Source of the DNA: an uncultured bacterium
GTDB lineage: Bacteria; Verrucomicrobiota; Kiritimatiellia; RFP12; UBA1067
Assembly: GCA_902779075.1 (NCBI GenBank)
Contig: CACZAK010000091.1
Location: 1 to 16,540 of the forward strand
Direction: 5' to 3'
DNA length: 16,540 nucleotides
Shown: piece after piece, positions 1-8,037 of the stretch
Numbering within the stretch: position 1 is the first letter of the stretch
Layout of the letters: each line of letters starts with the position of its first letter
The notes under the pieces: generated by a model
The model's input: the letters and a program-made list of their open reading frames with translations, nothing else
Databases searched by the model: none
Told to the model about the DNA's origin: nothing
Translations under genes and position numbers: made by a program

Positions 1-16
1 GGCGAATCCCCAATCC

Positions 17-46
17 TTGCCTAAGTCCCGATGTCTATGCTACAAT
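17..46 (+). promoter_or_regulatory. Predicted sigma70-type promoter with extended -10
   Basis: A -35-like TTGCCT (17-22) is separated by 18 bases from a -10-like TACAAT (41-46). The -10 is preceded by TGC, which makes it an extended -10 element. Transcription would start near 52-54, giving a 5' leader of about 90 to 230 bases depending on which start codon gene 1 uses. It is the only convincing promoter ahead of genes 1-3. This is a match to the general bacterial consensus, not to a promoter known in this organism. Confidence 0.5.
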
Positions 47-62
47 ATCGACATTCTCGATA
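46..62. promoter_or_regulatory. Perfect inverted repeat at the predicted transcription start (operator candidate)
   Basis: TATCGA (46-51) and TCGATA (57-62) are exact reverse complements around a 5-base spacer, CATTC. The left arm begins at the last base of the predicted -10 box, so a protein bound here would block or modulate initiation. The symmetry is directly visible. The role as an operator is inference, and a short palindrome can arise by chance. Confidence 0.35.
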
Positions 63-65
63 CTG

Positions 66-79
66 GAGACTCGTGTCTC
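66..79 (+). other. Short perfect hairpin in the 5' leader
   Basis: GAGAC (66-70), loop TCGT, GTCTC (75-79) form a 5-bp stem with a tetraloop just downstream of the predicted transcription start. There is no U-tract after it, so it is not a terminator. It could stabilise the 5' end of the mRNA, but nothing else supports a function. Confidence 0.25.
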
Positions 80-103
80 ACTTTCGGGGCATGGTGCAGA
101 TTG

Positions 104-117
104 CCCCCCCCCCCCCC
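104..117 (+). repeat. Homopolymer run of 14 C in the leader of the protease operon
   Basis: Fourteen consecutive C residues lie between the predicted promoter and the start region of gene 1. Such G/C tracts are prone to slipped-strand mispairing and, in several pathogens, switch surface genes on and off. Here an ATG at 91 precedes the tract. With 14 C it reads into a stop (TAA 172-174). With one more C it would be in frame with the gene 1 reading frame. Sequencing or assembly error in the run length is also plausible. Confidence 0.6.
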
Positions 118-281
118 AGCGCCCGCAACACGAAGCATTTTCCCCCTTGCGTTTGGGCCCCGGATTTGGCATAATTAATGCCTTGAATCCTTCAGCCGTG
201 CAGGTTTTGGCTTGCGTGTTCTATCAGGCCGCGTGGCTTGGCTCGTGGGTGGCGCGAAAGAAGGGTTTTGCAACTGCCTCA

Positions 282-3200
282 ATGGTTTTTGGCCATTTCA
301 GAGTGTTGGTAGCGGCAAGTGCGGCAGTCGCCGCACTTGGTGCCGTGTGTTCGGAGCTCCCGTCACGCTATGCGGGAGCGGAAGTGCTAGGCCATCGTGA
401 GACAAGGGGACATGTCAAGGCAGGAACGGCGGCAAGGGCCGTCAGGCTGACAGCGGCGGCGCCGGGCTTGGGAGATGCGGATTCGACGGTCACCGAATGG
501 TTGGTAAGATCCACCCCAGAGTCGCCGGTCATACATGTGAAGTCGGTTGAGACGAAGTCGGCGTCGTTGACATCTGTCTCAACCTACGATTATGTCGCGA
601 ACCAAGTCATCGTTACGTTAATGGCCGGAGAGGATCTGGATGCGTTCCGCGAATCACTTGCGGCAGACGGGTTTACGGTCAGAAGGCAGATATACGAGGA
701 TTCAGACGGGAACAAGATACTTCTCGTTGCCGCCGATGATCCAGACCTTAACACCGTAGAGAGCCTGATGACGGGGATTCAGGGCACTGGCGCGAGGGCG
801 GAGGCCGAATACGACATCATTTTCGCGGCTGATTCAAGTCCTAATGACGCAGAATGGCCACAGTTGTGGGGCATGGACAAAATTGGCGCCCCCCAGGCGT
901 GGGCGATCAGGACGGATGCTTCTCCGGTTACGGTGGCGGTTCTTGACACGGGGGTTAACTTCAACCACGTCGATCTCAATGCGAACATGTGGGTTAATCC
1001 CGGTGAAGTCGCCGGCAACAACCTGGACGACGATGGCAATGGCATCTATGACGACGTGTACGGCATGCGATGCGTCGGTGGCGTGATCACCGGCAATCCG
1101 ATGGATGACGTCAAGCACGGTTCGCACTGCGCCGGAACCATCGGCGCGGTGGGCAACAACTCCGTCGGTGTTGTGGGCGTGGCCTGGCAGGTAAAGATCA
1201 TGGCGTTGAAATTCTTGGACAGCAACGGGCTCGGCAGCCTGAGTGACGCCCTTACATGCCTGCAGTATGCAGCGGCGCACGACGTGAAATTGGTGAGTTG
1301 CAGTTTCGGGACCACGCAATACTCGTCGCCGTTCGTGCGGATGGTGAAGGACCTGTCGAAAAGGGGCGTTATATTCGTCTGTGCGGCTGGGAACAAGGGG
1401 TGGGACAACGATTCGTATCCCAACTATCCGTCGTCGATCGAGTGCAGCAACGTTGTCGCGGTCGCCGCCACGGATTCTTCGGATAGGCTCGCGTCATTCA
1501 GCTGTTATGGCGTAGAGAGCGTAGACATCGCGGCTCCTGGCGTGGGCATCTATTCCACCACCTGCGCGTCCTCGATTTCTTATGAAGCCCTAGACGGGAC
1601 CTCGATGGCGACGCCGCACGTCACAGGCGCACTGGCGCTGCTGATGGCTCATTATCCGGACGAAACGCCGTATCAAATAGTCGAACGACTTTATGCCGCA
1701 GGGGAGGAACGGCAATCGCTTGTCGGGAAGGTTCGCACGGGGAGGCGTTTGTCCCTGTCCAACGCATTTGGTCTGCCATGTCCGGTTGCGGCGACGGTTT
1801 CGCAGGGCTTGTTTACCGACAGGGTGTCTGTATATTGGAACGCGGTAGCGGGTGCGTCGCATTACCGTGTGTCAAGGGCGGAGTCGGAAAATGGCGAGAA
1901 GGTCGTTCTGTCCGACTGGTTCTCGGGTTTGACGTTCAACGACTCGACTGCTGTTCCAGGCGTAATCTACTGGTACTTCATCCAGGCGGCGTCGTCAGCT
2001 GACGGCAAGCAGGCTTCGCCTCATTCGGCTGGGGCTTCGGGATTTTGCGCCATGCCGTCTGAAGCGCAGGTACAGGTCAACTTCATGCCTCAGGGCGGCG
2101 TCGTGCCGGTTGCGACCAGAAGTTACGTGATTGGCAGAGCATACGATTCGTTGCCAGTTCCAGTTCATGGGGACAAGACATTTGTTGGCTGGCACACGTC
2201 CGCCACCGGGGGGGCGCGCGTGGACGAGACGAGCGTGGCCCGCGCGTCCCAGACCAGCCTCTACGCGCACTGGATAGACAACGGCACGCCGTACGTGAGT
2301 GGTCTTGTGGCTCGGCAAAGGTATCCTTGGAACGGCCTTGTCGACATTGAATTCTCGCTTGTGGGGTTGCCACATGGGGAACTTGCGGACGTTGCGCTGA
2401 CGGCAGTCGACATTGACACCGCTGAAACATTCTCCATGCGGACGGTCATTCCCGACGGAGCTACCTCGTCGTTGACGAACGGAGTGCACGCGTTCATTTG
2501 GAATGCGGACACCGACAGCCCCGGGCAACTGCACACAAATCTCGCCGTGAACATGGAAATTGCCGTGTGCGTGCCGTCCGTTCCGGCACAGGTGTCCGCA
2601 GCAGACGGAATATCGACATCGTCCGTCGCCGTTGTCTGGCAGCCGGCGTTGGGCGCCTCAAGTTACGAGATCTATCGGAGTGAAACGCAGAATGCCGCCG
2701 ATGCGGTACAGGTTGGCGTCTCGGACACATGTACGTATTCTGACATGACGGCCGCCCCCGGGGTGCCGTATTACTATTGGATTAAGGCGGTGTCCAGCGG
2801 TGGGACAAGTGAGTTCGGAAGCCCCGAGAAGGGCGGGCTGAAGGTGTCTCCGCCGTCATGGGTGTCTGCCGGAGACGATGAATCAGTGCAACATGTGGCG
2901 GTATGGTGGTCTTCATCTGAGGGGGCGACGTCTTACCAAGTGTGGAGGGGGAATGGGCCGGATCAGGCTTCGGCATCGAACATCGCTACGGTTGCGTCGA
3001 CCAATTATTTCGACGTGACGGCTTTGCCAGGAAATTCGTATTACTATTGGATAAAGGCGGTGGCACCAATCGGCGTTAGCGATTTCAGCGATTCGGATAT
3101 CGGCAGTTGTGCCGTACTCTCGCCCCCGACCAACGTCGGCGTGAGCGATGCGGGGTTCCTTTCGTTTTTGGGCTGGGAACTTGACGAGGCCTATTCTTCT

Positions 3201-6092
3201 TGCTTGGTGGTCTGGTTCATCGGCCTCTCGACTGACTCCAAATATGAATTCTGGTGTTCTTATAGGGATGATGTAAGCAGGGCGGAAAAGTTGGGGACAT
3301 TTGAGTTGGACACGAATCAGGTCATCTATGAAGAAGGTGACATTGTTGACAATCTCCGCTTCATCCACTTTGAGCATTACACCTCATCAGATGGCGGCTC
3401 TACCACGAACGTTCTGTATCTTGGAATTCTCAATGGTTCGGAACCCGGGCGGCTGTACTGGTTTTGGGTAAAGGCGGGCAATGACCATGGCGCGGTCAGT
3501 GATTTCAGCGAGGGGAATAGCGGATATGTCAGTTTGGGGGCACCAAGCGTCGTACGCGCCACGGACGGGGAATCTTCGACGAACGTGACCGTCTGCTGGT
3601 CGGCAGTGACCAATGCGAACACATATCAGATTTGGAGAGGCACGACTTCGAACAGTTCTTCAGCCCAAATGATAGGTGTGTCCGGCTCAACCAGTTATAC
3701 TGACGAAAACGCCCAGGCCGGGAAGGCGTATTACTATTGGGTCAAGGCTGCGTGCGATTTTAGCGTAAGCGATTTTGGTCCGTGCGATGTTGGATATGCT
3801 GCGTCTGATGGCGTCGATCCGCTTCGGTACATGGTGGTTTCCCTTGACGGCGAACAGAAAGAGGGCGAATGCACGGTTTCCTATCTCGCCGAGGAGCCTG
3901 TGGGCGGTTGGACGTATGAACACAAGACGACGAAACTGGTTTTGAGGAGAATTGCCCCCGGCTCGTTCGCAATGGGCGTGCGGCAAACTGATTATCCAGG
4001 AGCGGAAGGGGACAAAGTGCGTTCCGTTGCGTTGACCAAGCCATATTATGCCGGCGTATTTGAGATTACCCAAAGACAGTGGGAATTGGTGATGGGGGAT
4101 CGGCCGTCCTATTTCACCAACAGAGCAGTTTATGCTTCTCGCCCCGTGGAGCATGTCAGCTATGATGCCATACGCGGAACCAACGCGGCGGCCTTGTGGC
4201 CCGGCGCAATGCACGCGGACGAGGGGAGCTTCCTGCACACGCTTCGAAAGAAGACGGGTATTGCCGGATTCAACCTTCCTACGTGCGCGCAATGGGAATA
4301 TGCGTGTCGCGCAGGGACGGATACGGCGCTTAACACCGGAAATAACCTGACCGATGGCCAGTCCTGTCCAAACATGGCGGCCGTTGGGCGTTATAACACG
4401 GACGGGGACAGGAACTGCGGCACGGACCAGGGCACCGCGGTTGTCGGCATGTTCTCGCCCAACGCATGGGGCTTGTACGACATGCACGGAAATGCGGCGG
4501 AATGGTGTCTGGACGCCGGGGAGCCGGCGACGGGCGGATGGGCGACAAATCTGGTTCTTGACGGGATGGCGTCGCTTCGCGGCGGAGGTTATGATGCGAT
4601 GGCCGGTGATTGCCGTTCTGGTGCCATGAGTGACGCCGATCCAAGTGATGGCGCGGGCGGATTGCGCCTGGTGATTAATTCCGCGGAAACAGTGGCACAG
4701 GCGCTGAATAATGGCATGGACTGGATCGAAGACGCGGATCATCCGTGGACAATTGACCGCGTGAACAGGTTTGACGGTGATGTTTCGTTGCGCAGCGGAC
4801 TCGTGTCAGAAGGACAGGCCTCAAGGATTTCTACCGTTGTCACTGGTCCAGGCGTGCTGACATTCCGTTGGAAGACATCTTGCGAGACCAGTTACGACAC
4901 CCTTCAGTTAATGGACAATGCCAGTGTGGTTAAGAGCTTGAGCGGACGGAACACGGGATGGGAACTTGTGACGTACAATGTTTCCGACGGCGAGCATACG
5001 CTTGCCTGGGAGTACCGCAAGCAACACGGCAATGTTGTCGAAGGTGCCGATTCGGCATGGATCGACACCGTTGCGTTTACGAGGAATCCTTCTTACGCCG
5101 TCATCGACATTTCGGGCGGACCGTCTGCCAACAGTTACCCGGTTGAATACCTTGGCGACATCCCGAATGGCGGGTGGACCGATGAATACAAGACGGACAA
5201 AATCGTCTTGCGCCGAATCCCGGCTGGTTCGTTTGCGATGGGTAGCCCGGAAGAAGAGGATGGTCGGGATCGTTACGGTTCGGAGGATCTGCACGAAGTT
5301 GTCTTGACGGATGATTTCTACATTGGAGTGTTTGAAATCACGCAACGCCAATGGGAATTGGTCATGGGGACTCGGCCAAGCTTCTTTGACAATCCCGAGT
5401 ATTATGCGACCAGACCTGTGGAACAGGTGTCGTACGACATGATTCGAGGTGCGCAGGAGGGAACGAATTGGCCAAGCTCGGCATCGGTTGACGCCAGCAG
5501 TTTCATAGGGCGGCTTAGGGCAAGGTCGGGCTTGTCCGCGCTGGACCTGCCGACCGAGGCGATGTGGGAGTACGCGTGTCGAGCCGGAACGAGCACGGCG
5601 CTGAATCTTGGGGTTAGCGTTGCCGGCATCATATATGATTCGCGAGGCTTGATCCATCCGCTTACAGCGGATAATGAGGGGGTCCTCCAGGCTGGCAGAT
5701 TTGAGGGGGTTGTCCACAATCCTGACGACGATGACCACAATTGTGGCACGAACATTGGAACTGCCGCAGTCGGTTCGAGCCTTCCGAACAACTGGGGGCT
5801 GTATGACATGCATGGAAATGTCCAGGAGTGGTGTCTCGACTGGGCGGGGGAATATGTGATGGAGACCAACCTGAACCCGCTTGGCCCCAAGGCGTCTGAG
5901 TATACGCGCGTTGTTAACGGTGTGACGTATGGCAAGCGGGTTATACGTGGCGGGTGCTGGGGGCACATGGCAGAGAATTGTAGATCTGCCAGGCGGCAGG
6001 CGCCGATTCCACCGTGGGCAATGTACGATGCTGGATTACGGCTGGCAATCGTGCCTGAATCGTTTCACCAATCAGCAGGAGGCGGGAAGTAG
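282..6092 (+). CDS. Secreted subtilisin-family (S8) serine protease with FN3 array and two FGE-sulfatase-like domains
   Basis: Predicted exported endopeptidase of the subtilase family. Numbered from the ATG at 282, residues 1-24 look like a signal peptide (Arg7, then an Ala/Val/Leu-rich core). Residues about 100-180 resemble an inhibitor-type propeptide. The catalytic domain spans about 195-500 with Asp222 (in V-L-D-T-G), His279 (K-H-G-S-H), oxyanion Asn371 (A-A-G-N) and Ser441 (G-T-S-M-A-T-P-H), so the triad is intact. Then follow FN3 (499-590), InlB-like B-repeat (597-664), a beta-rich stretch (668-760), four more FN3 units (765-1175), FGE/SUMF1-like domain 1 (1182-1466), the module shared by all four proteins (1470-1603) and FGE-like domain 2 (1604-1935). 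The frame stays open upstream: TTG 147 and GTG 249 are alternative starts. ATG 282 was chosen because it gives the best signal peptide, although its nearest purine-rich site (258-265) is unusually distant. Gene 2 follows after 3 bases, so the two are probably co-transcribed. Substrate unknown. Confidence 0.9.
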   Translation: MVFGHFRVLVAASAAVAALGAVCSELPSRYAGAEVLGHRETRGHVKAGTAARAVRLTAAAPGLGDADSTVTEWLVRSTPESPVIHVKSVETKSASLTSVSTYDYVANQVIVTLMAGEDLDAFRESLAADGFTVRRQIYEDSDGNKILLVAADDPDLNTVESLMTGIQGTGARAEAEYDIIFAADSSPNDAEWPQLWGMDKIGAPQAWAIRTDASPVTVAVLDTGVNFNHVDLNANMWVNPGEVAGNNLDDDGNGIYDDVYGMRCVGGVITGNPMDDVKHGSHCAGTIGAVGNNSVGVVGVAWQVKIMALKFLDSNGLGSLSDALTCLQYAAAHDVKLVSCSFGTTQYSSPFVRMVKDLSKRGVIFVCAAGNKGWDNDSYPNYPSSIECSNVVAVAATDSSDRLASFSCYGVESVDIAAPGVGIYSTTCASSISYEALDGTSMATPHVTGALALLMAHYPDETPYQIVERLYAAGEERQSLVGKVRTGRRLSLSNAFGLPCPVAATVSQGLFTDRVSVYWNAVAGASHYRVSRAESENGEKVVLSDWFSGLTFNDSTAVPGVIYWYFIQAASSADGKQASPHSAGASGFCAMPSEAQVQVNFMPQGGVVPVATRSYVIGRAYDSLPVPVHGDKTFVGWHTSATGGARVDETSVARASQTSLYAHWIDNGTPYVSGLVARQRYPWNGLVDIEFSLVGLPHGELADVALTAVDIDTAETFSMRTVIPDGATSSLTNGVHAFIWNADTDSPGQLHTNLAVNMEIAVCVPSVPAQVSAADGISTSSVAVVWQPALGASSYEIYRSETQNAADAVQVGVSDTCTYSDMTAAPGVPYYYWIKAVSSGGTSEFGSPEKGGLKVSPPSWVSAGDDESVQHVAVWWSSSEGATSYQVWRGNGPDQASASNIATVASTNYFDVTALPGNSYYYWIKAVAPIGVSDFSDSDIGSCAVLSPPTNVGVSDAGFLSFLGWELDEAYSSCLVVWFIGLSTDSKYEFWCSYRDDVSRAEKLGTFELDTNQVIYEEGDIVDNLRFIHFEHYTSSDGGSTTNVLYLGILNGSEPGRLYWFWVKAGNDHGAVSDFSEGNSGYVSLGAPSVVRATDGESSTNVTVCWSAVTNANTYQIWRGTTSNSSSAQMIGVSGSTSYTDENAQAGKAYYYWVKAACDFSVSDFGPCDVGYAASDGVDPLRYMVVSLDGEQKEGECTVSYLAEEPVGGWTYEHKTTKLVLRRIAPGSFAMGVRQTDYPGAEGDKVRSVALTKPYYAGVFEITQRQWELVMGDRPSYFTNRAVYASRPVEHVSYDAIRGTNAAALWPGAMHADEGSFLHTLRKKTGIAGFNLPTCAQWEYACRAGTDTALNTGNNLTDGQSCPNMAAVGRYNTDGDRNCGTDQGTAVVGMFSPNAWGLYDMHGNAAEWCLDAGEPATGGWATNLVLDGMASLRGGGYDAMAGDCRSGAMSDADPSDGAGGLRLVINSAETVAQALNNGMDWIEDADHPWTIDRVNRFDGDVSLRSGLVSEGQASRISTVVTGPGVLTFRWKTSCETSYDTLQLMDNASVVKSLSGRNTGWELVTYNVSDGEHTLAWEYRKQHGNVVEGADSAWIDTVAFTRNPSYAVIDISGGPSANSYPVEYLGDIPNGGWTDEYKTDKIVLRRIPAGSFAMGSPEEEDGRDRYGSEDLHEVVLTDDFYIGVFEITQRQWELVMGTRPSFFDNPEYYATRPVEQVSYDMIRGAQEGTNWPSSASVDASSFIGRLRARSGLSALDLPTEAMWEYACRAGTSTALNLGVSVAGIIYDSRGLIHPLTADNEGVLQAGRFEGVVHNPDDDDHNCGTNIGTAAVGSSLPNNWGLYDMHGNVQEWCLDWAGEYVMETNLNPLGPKASEYTRVVNGVTYGKRVIRGGCWGHMAENCRSARRQAPIPPWAMYDAGLRLAIVPESFHQSAGGGK
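2574..3806 (+). repeat. Four consecutive fibronectin type III units within gene 1
   Basis: Four related units of about 90 residues start near 2574, 2847, 3120 and 3531. Three end in the same Tyr-Tyr-Tyr-Trp-[IV]-Lys-Ala strand. The DNA for this strand is still identical over 14 bases (CGTATTACTATTGG at 2767-2780, 3037-3050 and 3727-3740), which points to fairly recent duplication. The third unit, starting at 3120, is about 45 residues longer and ends in Leu-Tyr-Trp-Phe-Trp-Val-Lys-Ala. FN3 units usually act as spacers or binding modules in secreted enzymes. Confidence 0.75.
3825..4679 (+). other. FGE-sulfatase (SUMF1)-like domain, copy 1, in gene 1
   Basis: About 285 residues with hallmarks of the formylglycine-generating-enzyme fold: L-R-R-I-x-x-G-S-F-x-M-G near the start, E-I-T-Q-R-Q-W-E, L-P-T-x-A-Q-W-E-Y-A-C-R-A-G, W-G-L-Y-D-M-H-G-N-x-x-E-W-C, and a final R-G-G-G-Y...C-R-S segment. 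True oxygen-dependent FGE uses two cysteines, five residues apart, after the RGG turn. Only one Cys is present here, so catalysis is doubtful. A binding or structural role on a C-type-lectin-like fold is more likely (inference). Confidence 0.8.
5091..6089 (+). other. FGE-sulfatase (SUMF1)-like domain, copy 2, in gene 1
   Basis: This is the second copy of the domain at 3825-4679, sharing G-V-F-E-I-T-Q-R-Q-W-E-L-V-M-G, R-P-V-E-x-V-S-Y-D, L-P-T-E-A-M-W-E-Y-A-C-R-A-G and W-G-L-Y-D-M-H-G-N. The end reads R-G-G-C-W followed by N-C-R-S-A-R-R. Two Cys are present but 9 residues apart, not at the 5-residue spacing of the copper site in aerobic FGE. It forms the C-terminus of the protein, and no sorting or anchor motif follows it. 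Confidence 0.8.
6077..6082 (+). promoter_or_regulatory. Ribosome binding site of gene 2 inside the end of gene 1
   Basis: AGGAGG lies 13 bases before the ATG at 6096, within the last codons of gene 1 (stop TAG 6090-6092). The spacing is a little long. The overlap suggests that translation of gene 2 is coupled to termination on gene 1. Confidence 0.5.
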
Positions 6093-6095
6093 GAA

Positions 6096-7991
6096 ATGAA
6101 ACTTTCACGGCTCATGATTGGTTGTGTTGCGTGGCACTTCGCGACGGTCGCCGCGGCGGGTACCGTGTTCTCGTCTACGGCCTTTCGGCTTGACACGCTG
6201 GGCAGCAATGGCGTTGCAAGGGTCGCGGCCACCGTAGAGTCGCTGGAAATGTCTCCTTCATGGCAGTCGGCAGTGCCATCGCCCTTCGCGGCCGCGACGG
6301 TCACTTGCACGGCACCTGATGACACGGAGGAGATCCTCGGCACGATGAGCGGCGATGCCAGGCAGACAATCAGGTGGGACACGTCAAGGCTCACTCCCGG
6401 TGAGCATGTTCTGACGCACTCGATTGCCGACGGAAGCGGCAATGTCCTGCTTTCCCTTACGGCGGCGTTCATCGTGCCCCAGCCGAGAATCGTCGGACTC
6501 GCCATATCAGGGCCCGATTCGGTTTATGGCGAAGGGACGGGGGAGTTTTCATGTGTCGCGACTTTCAGCAATGGCGAGACGGAGCGCGTGACGCCGGAAT
6601 GGTCGCTTTCCAATGGAGCGGAGGCGGGATCTGTCGATTCCAACGGGAGATTTACCGCGCAGAATGTCGCCGCATCGGCTGCCGTCACCGTCCAGGCATC
6701 CTTCACCCGGGGAGGGGCGGCGGTCACGGCAACGAAGGATGTATCCGTGTTGCCGGCATTCCTGTCGCTCGCGAAGTCGTCGATGAGCGTGCCGAAGACA
6801 AAGGCGTCACATGAGCTAGGTATCTCATGTTCCGGGGAATGGAATGCGGTGTCGGGGGAGGACTGGTTGACGATGAAGACGCCTTCTGGCAGCGGAAGCG
6901 GGACTCTTGTCTTCGAGGTTGACAAGAATACGGTCGCCACAACCCGCAAGGCCGTTATAACGGTGACAAGCGGATCCAGGACGGCAAAATGCACGATCAA
7001 GCAGGCCGTGGGAGAGGCGGATGTCCTTGTAACCGTCTCATTTGACTCCTGTGGCGGCGTAACCACGGAATCGCGGCAATACGTCGTTGGCGAGGCTTAT
7101 GGATTCCTGCCGACGGTCACATATTCCGGGTGGGAGTTTGCCGGATGGTGGACCGGACCGAACGGAACGGGGAGCCGTGTCCAGCCGTCGACGCTGGTTT
7201 CCGCGGACGTCGCCGTCCTTTATGCGGCCTGGAGCGAGACGTCTACGGCGGGTGCGCTCAACAATGACCTGAGCTGGACGGGTGACCTCGTGAATCCCTG
7301 GGTTGCAGATGCCGACGTAAGCCTCGATGGGAAGATGTCCATGCGCAGTGCCGCGATCAGCGACGCGCAAAGCTCGTCGTTGAGCCTGACCGTCAACGGT
7401 CCGGGAGTGCTTGCGTTCTACTGGAAGGCTTCGAGCGAATTGGACTTCGACGTTCTTTCGTTCTTTGACGGTTCCGCAGAAGTCGCAACGATCAGCGGGG
7501 ATACCAAGTGGATTCCGTACTCGTATGTCATCTCAGACACGGCCGCGCATCAGCTCAAATGGGTTTATTCAAAGGATGATGCGGATGGTTCTGGAATGGA
7601 TTGCGGCTGGCTTGACATGGTGTCGTGGACTCCAGACAGCAGCGGAACCGAGACCGTTCTGTCGAACGGCGGCATGCCCGTCCCGGTGCAGTGGTGTGCG
7701 GCGCACGGCTTGGCCCCCTCTGCTTCGGTTCTTGCGCTCGACAGCGATGGCGATGGGTTCGCCAATTGGGAGGAGTACGTTGCGGGGACCGATCCAAATG
7801 ACAGCCAGTCCAGTTTGGGAATCAGGATAGAGCTCGCAGAAAACGGGGACCCCGTGCTTTACGCCGTTCCGTACCTCGGTGCGGCGCGAAACTACACGTT
7901 CGTGGGGAAGACGAACCTGACCGATTCGGCATGGAGTGCGCCGACCAACTCCTTGCACAGGTTCTTCCGCGTTCGGGTGGAGATGAAGTGA
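6096..7991 (+). CDS. Secreted non-catalytic multidomain protein (Ig-like, BACON, InlB-like repeat, calcium-binding-like motif)
   Basis: The 631-residue product has a signal peptide at about 1-21 (Lys2, Arg5, then a hydrophobic stretch ending A-A-A-G). No catalytic motif is visible. Residues about 128-220 resemble a group 2 bacterial Ig domain. Residues 222-303 are a BACON domain (G-x-W-x-A-x-x-x-x-x-W-L followed by a closing T-I-K-Q strand), a module often joined to glycan- or protein-degrading enzymes in gut bacteria. Residues 312-379 are an InlB-like B-repeat (F-A-G-W-W...L-Y-A-A-W), and 387-513 are the module shared with the other three proteins. Near the end, D549-S-D-G-D-G...E-E-Y-V-A-G-T-D-P resembles the calcium-binding loops common in PVC-group secreted proteins. 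It is probably a binding or scaffold partner of the flanking proteases, encoded in the same operon. Ligand unknown. Confidence 0.85.
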   Translation: MKLSRLMIGCVAWHFATVAAAGTVFSSTAFRLDTLGSNGVARVAATVESLEMSPSWQSAVPSPFAAATVTCTAPDDTEEILGTMSGDARQTIRWDTSRLTPGEHVLTHSIADGSGNVLLSLTAAFIVPQPRIVGLAISGPDSVYGEGTGEFSCVATFSNGETERVTPEWSLSNGAEAGSVDSNGRFTAQNVAASAAVTVQASFTRGGAAVTATKDVSVLPAFLSLAKSSMSVPKTKASHELGISCSGEWNAVSGEDWLTMKTPSGSGSGTLVFEVDKNTVATTRKAVITVTSGSRTAKCTIKQAVGEADVLVTVSFDSCGGVTTESRQYVVGEAYGFLPTVTYSGWEFAGWWTGPNGTGSRVQPSTLVSADVAVLYAAWSETSTAGALNNDLSWTGDLVNPWVADADVSLDGKMSMRSAAISDAQSSSLSLTVNGPGVLAFYWKASSELDFDVLSFFDGSAEVATISGDTKWIPYSYVISDTAAHQLKWVYSKDDADGSGMDCGWLDMVSWTPDSSGTETVLSNGGMPVPVQWCAAHGLAPSASVLALDSDGDGFANWEEYVAGTDPNDSQSSLGIRIELAENGDPVLYAVPYLGAARNYTFVGKTNLTDSAWSAPTNSLHRFFRVRVEMK

Positions 7992-8026
7992 TCTTGTGCA
8001 ACAATAAGTAACAAACAACGAAACAA

Positions 8027-8031
8027 AAGGA
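8027..8031 (+). promoter_or_regulatory. Ribosome binding site of gene 3
   Basis: AAGGA ends 6 bases before the ATG at 8038, in an A-rich leader. The 46-base gap after gene 2 (7992-8037) contains no visible terminator or convincing promoter, so gene 3 is probably read from the upstream transcript. Confidence 0.6.
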
Positions 8032-8037
8032 AAAACA

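Noticed and set aside
1..146. Extension of gene 1 upstream to the window edge, since the frame has no stop
   Set aside because: There is no in-frame ATG, the stretch holds a good promoter, and the encoded residues look non-coding, with a homopolymer run. The open frame is short enough to occur by chance.
3687..4742. Open frame of 351 codons on the minus strand
   Set aside because: It mirrors the first FGE-like domain of gene 1 and even resembles the other antisense frame, because both lie opposite duplicated domains. It is a by-product of codon use.
4908..5966. Open frame of 352 codons on the minus strand
   Set aside because: It lies wholly inside gene 1 opposite the second FGE-like domain. 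The product is Arg/Pro-rich with no recognisable domain, and the + strand protein is clearly conserved.
5091..6089. Possible target domain of a diversity-generating retroelement, because such elements often diversify FGE/C-type-lectin folds
   Set aside because: No reverse transcriptase, template repeat or adenine-rich variable codon pattern is visible in the window.
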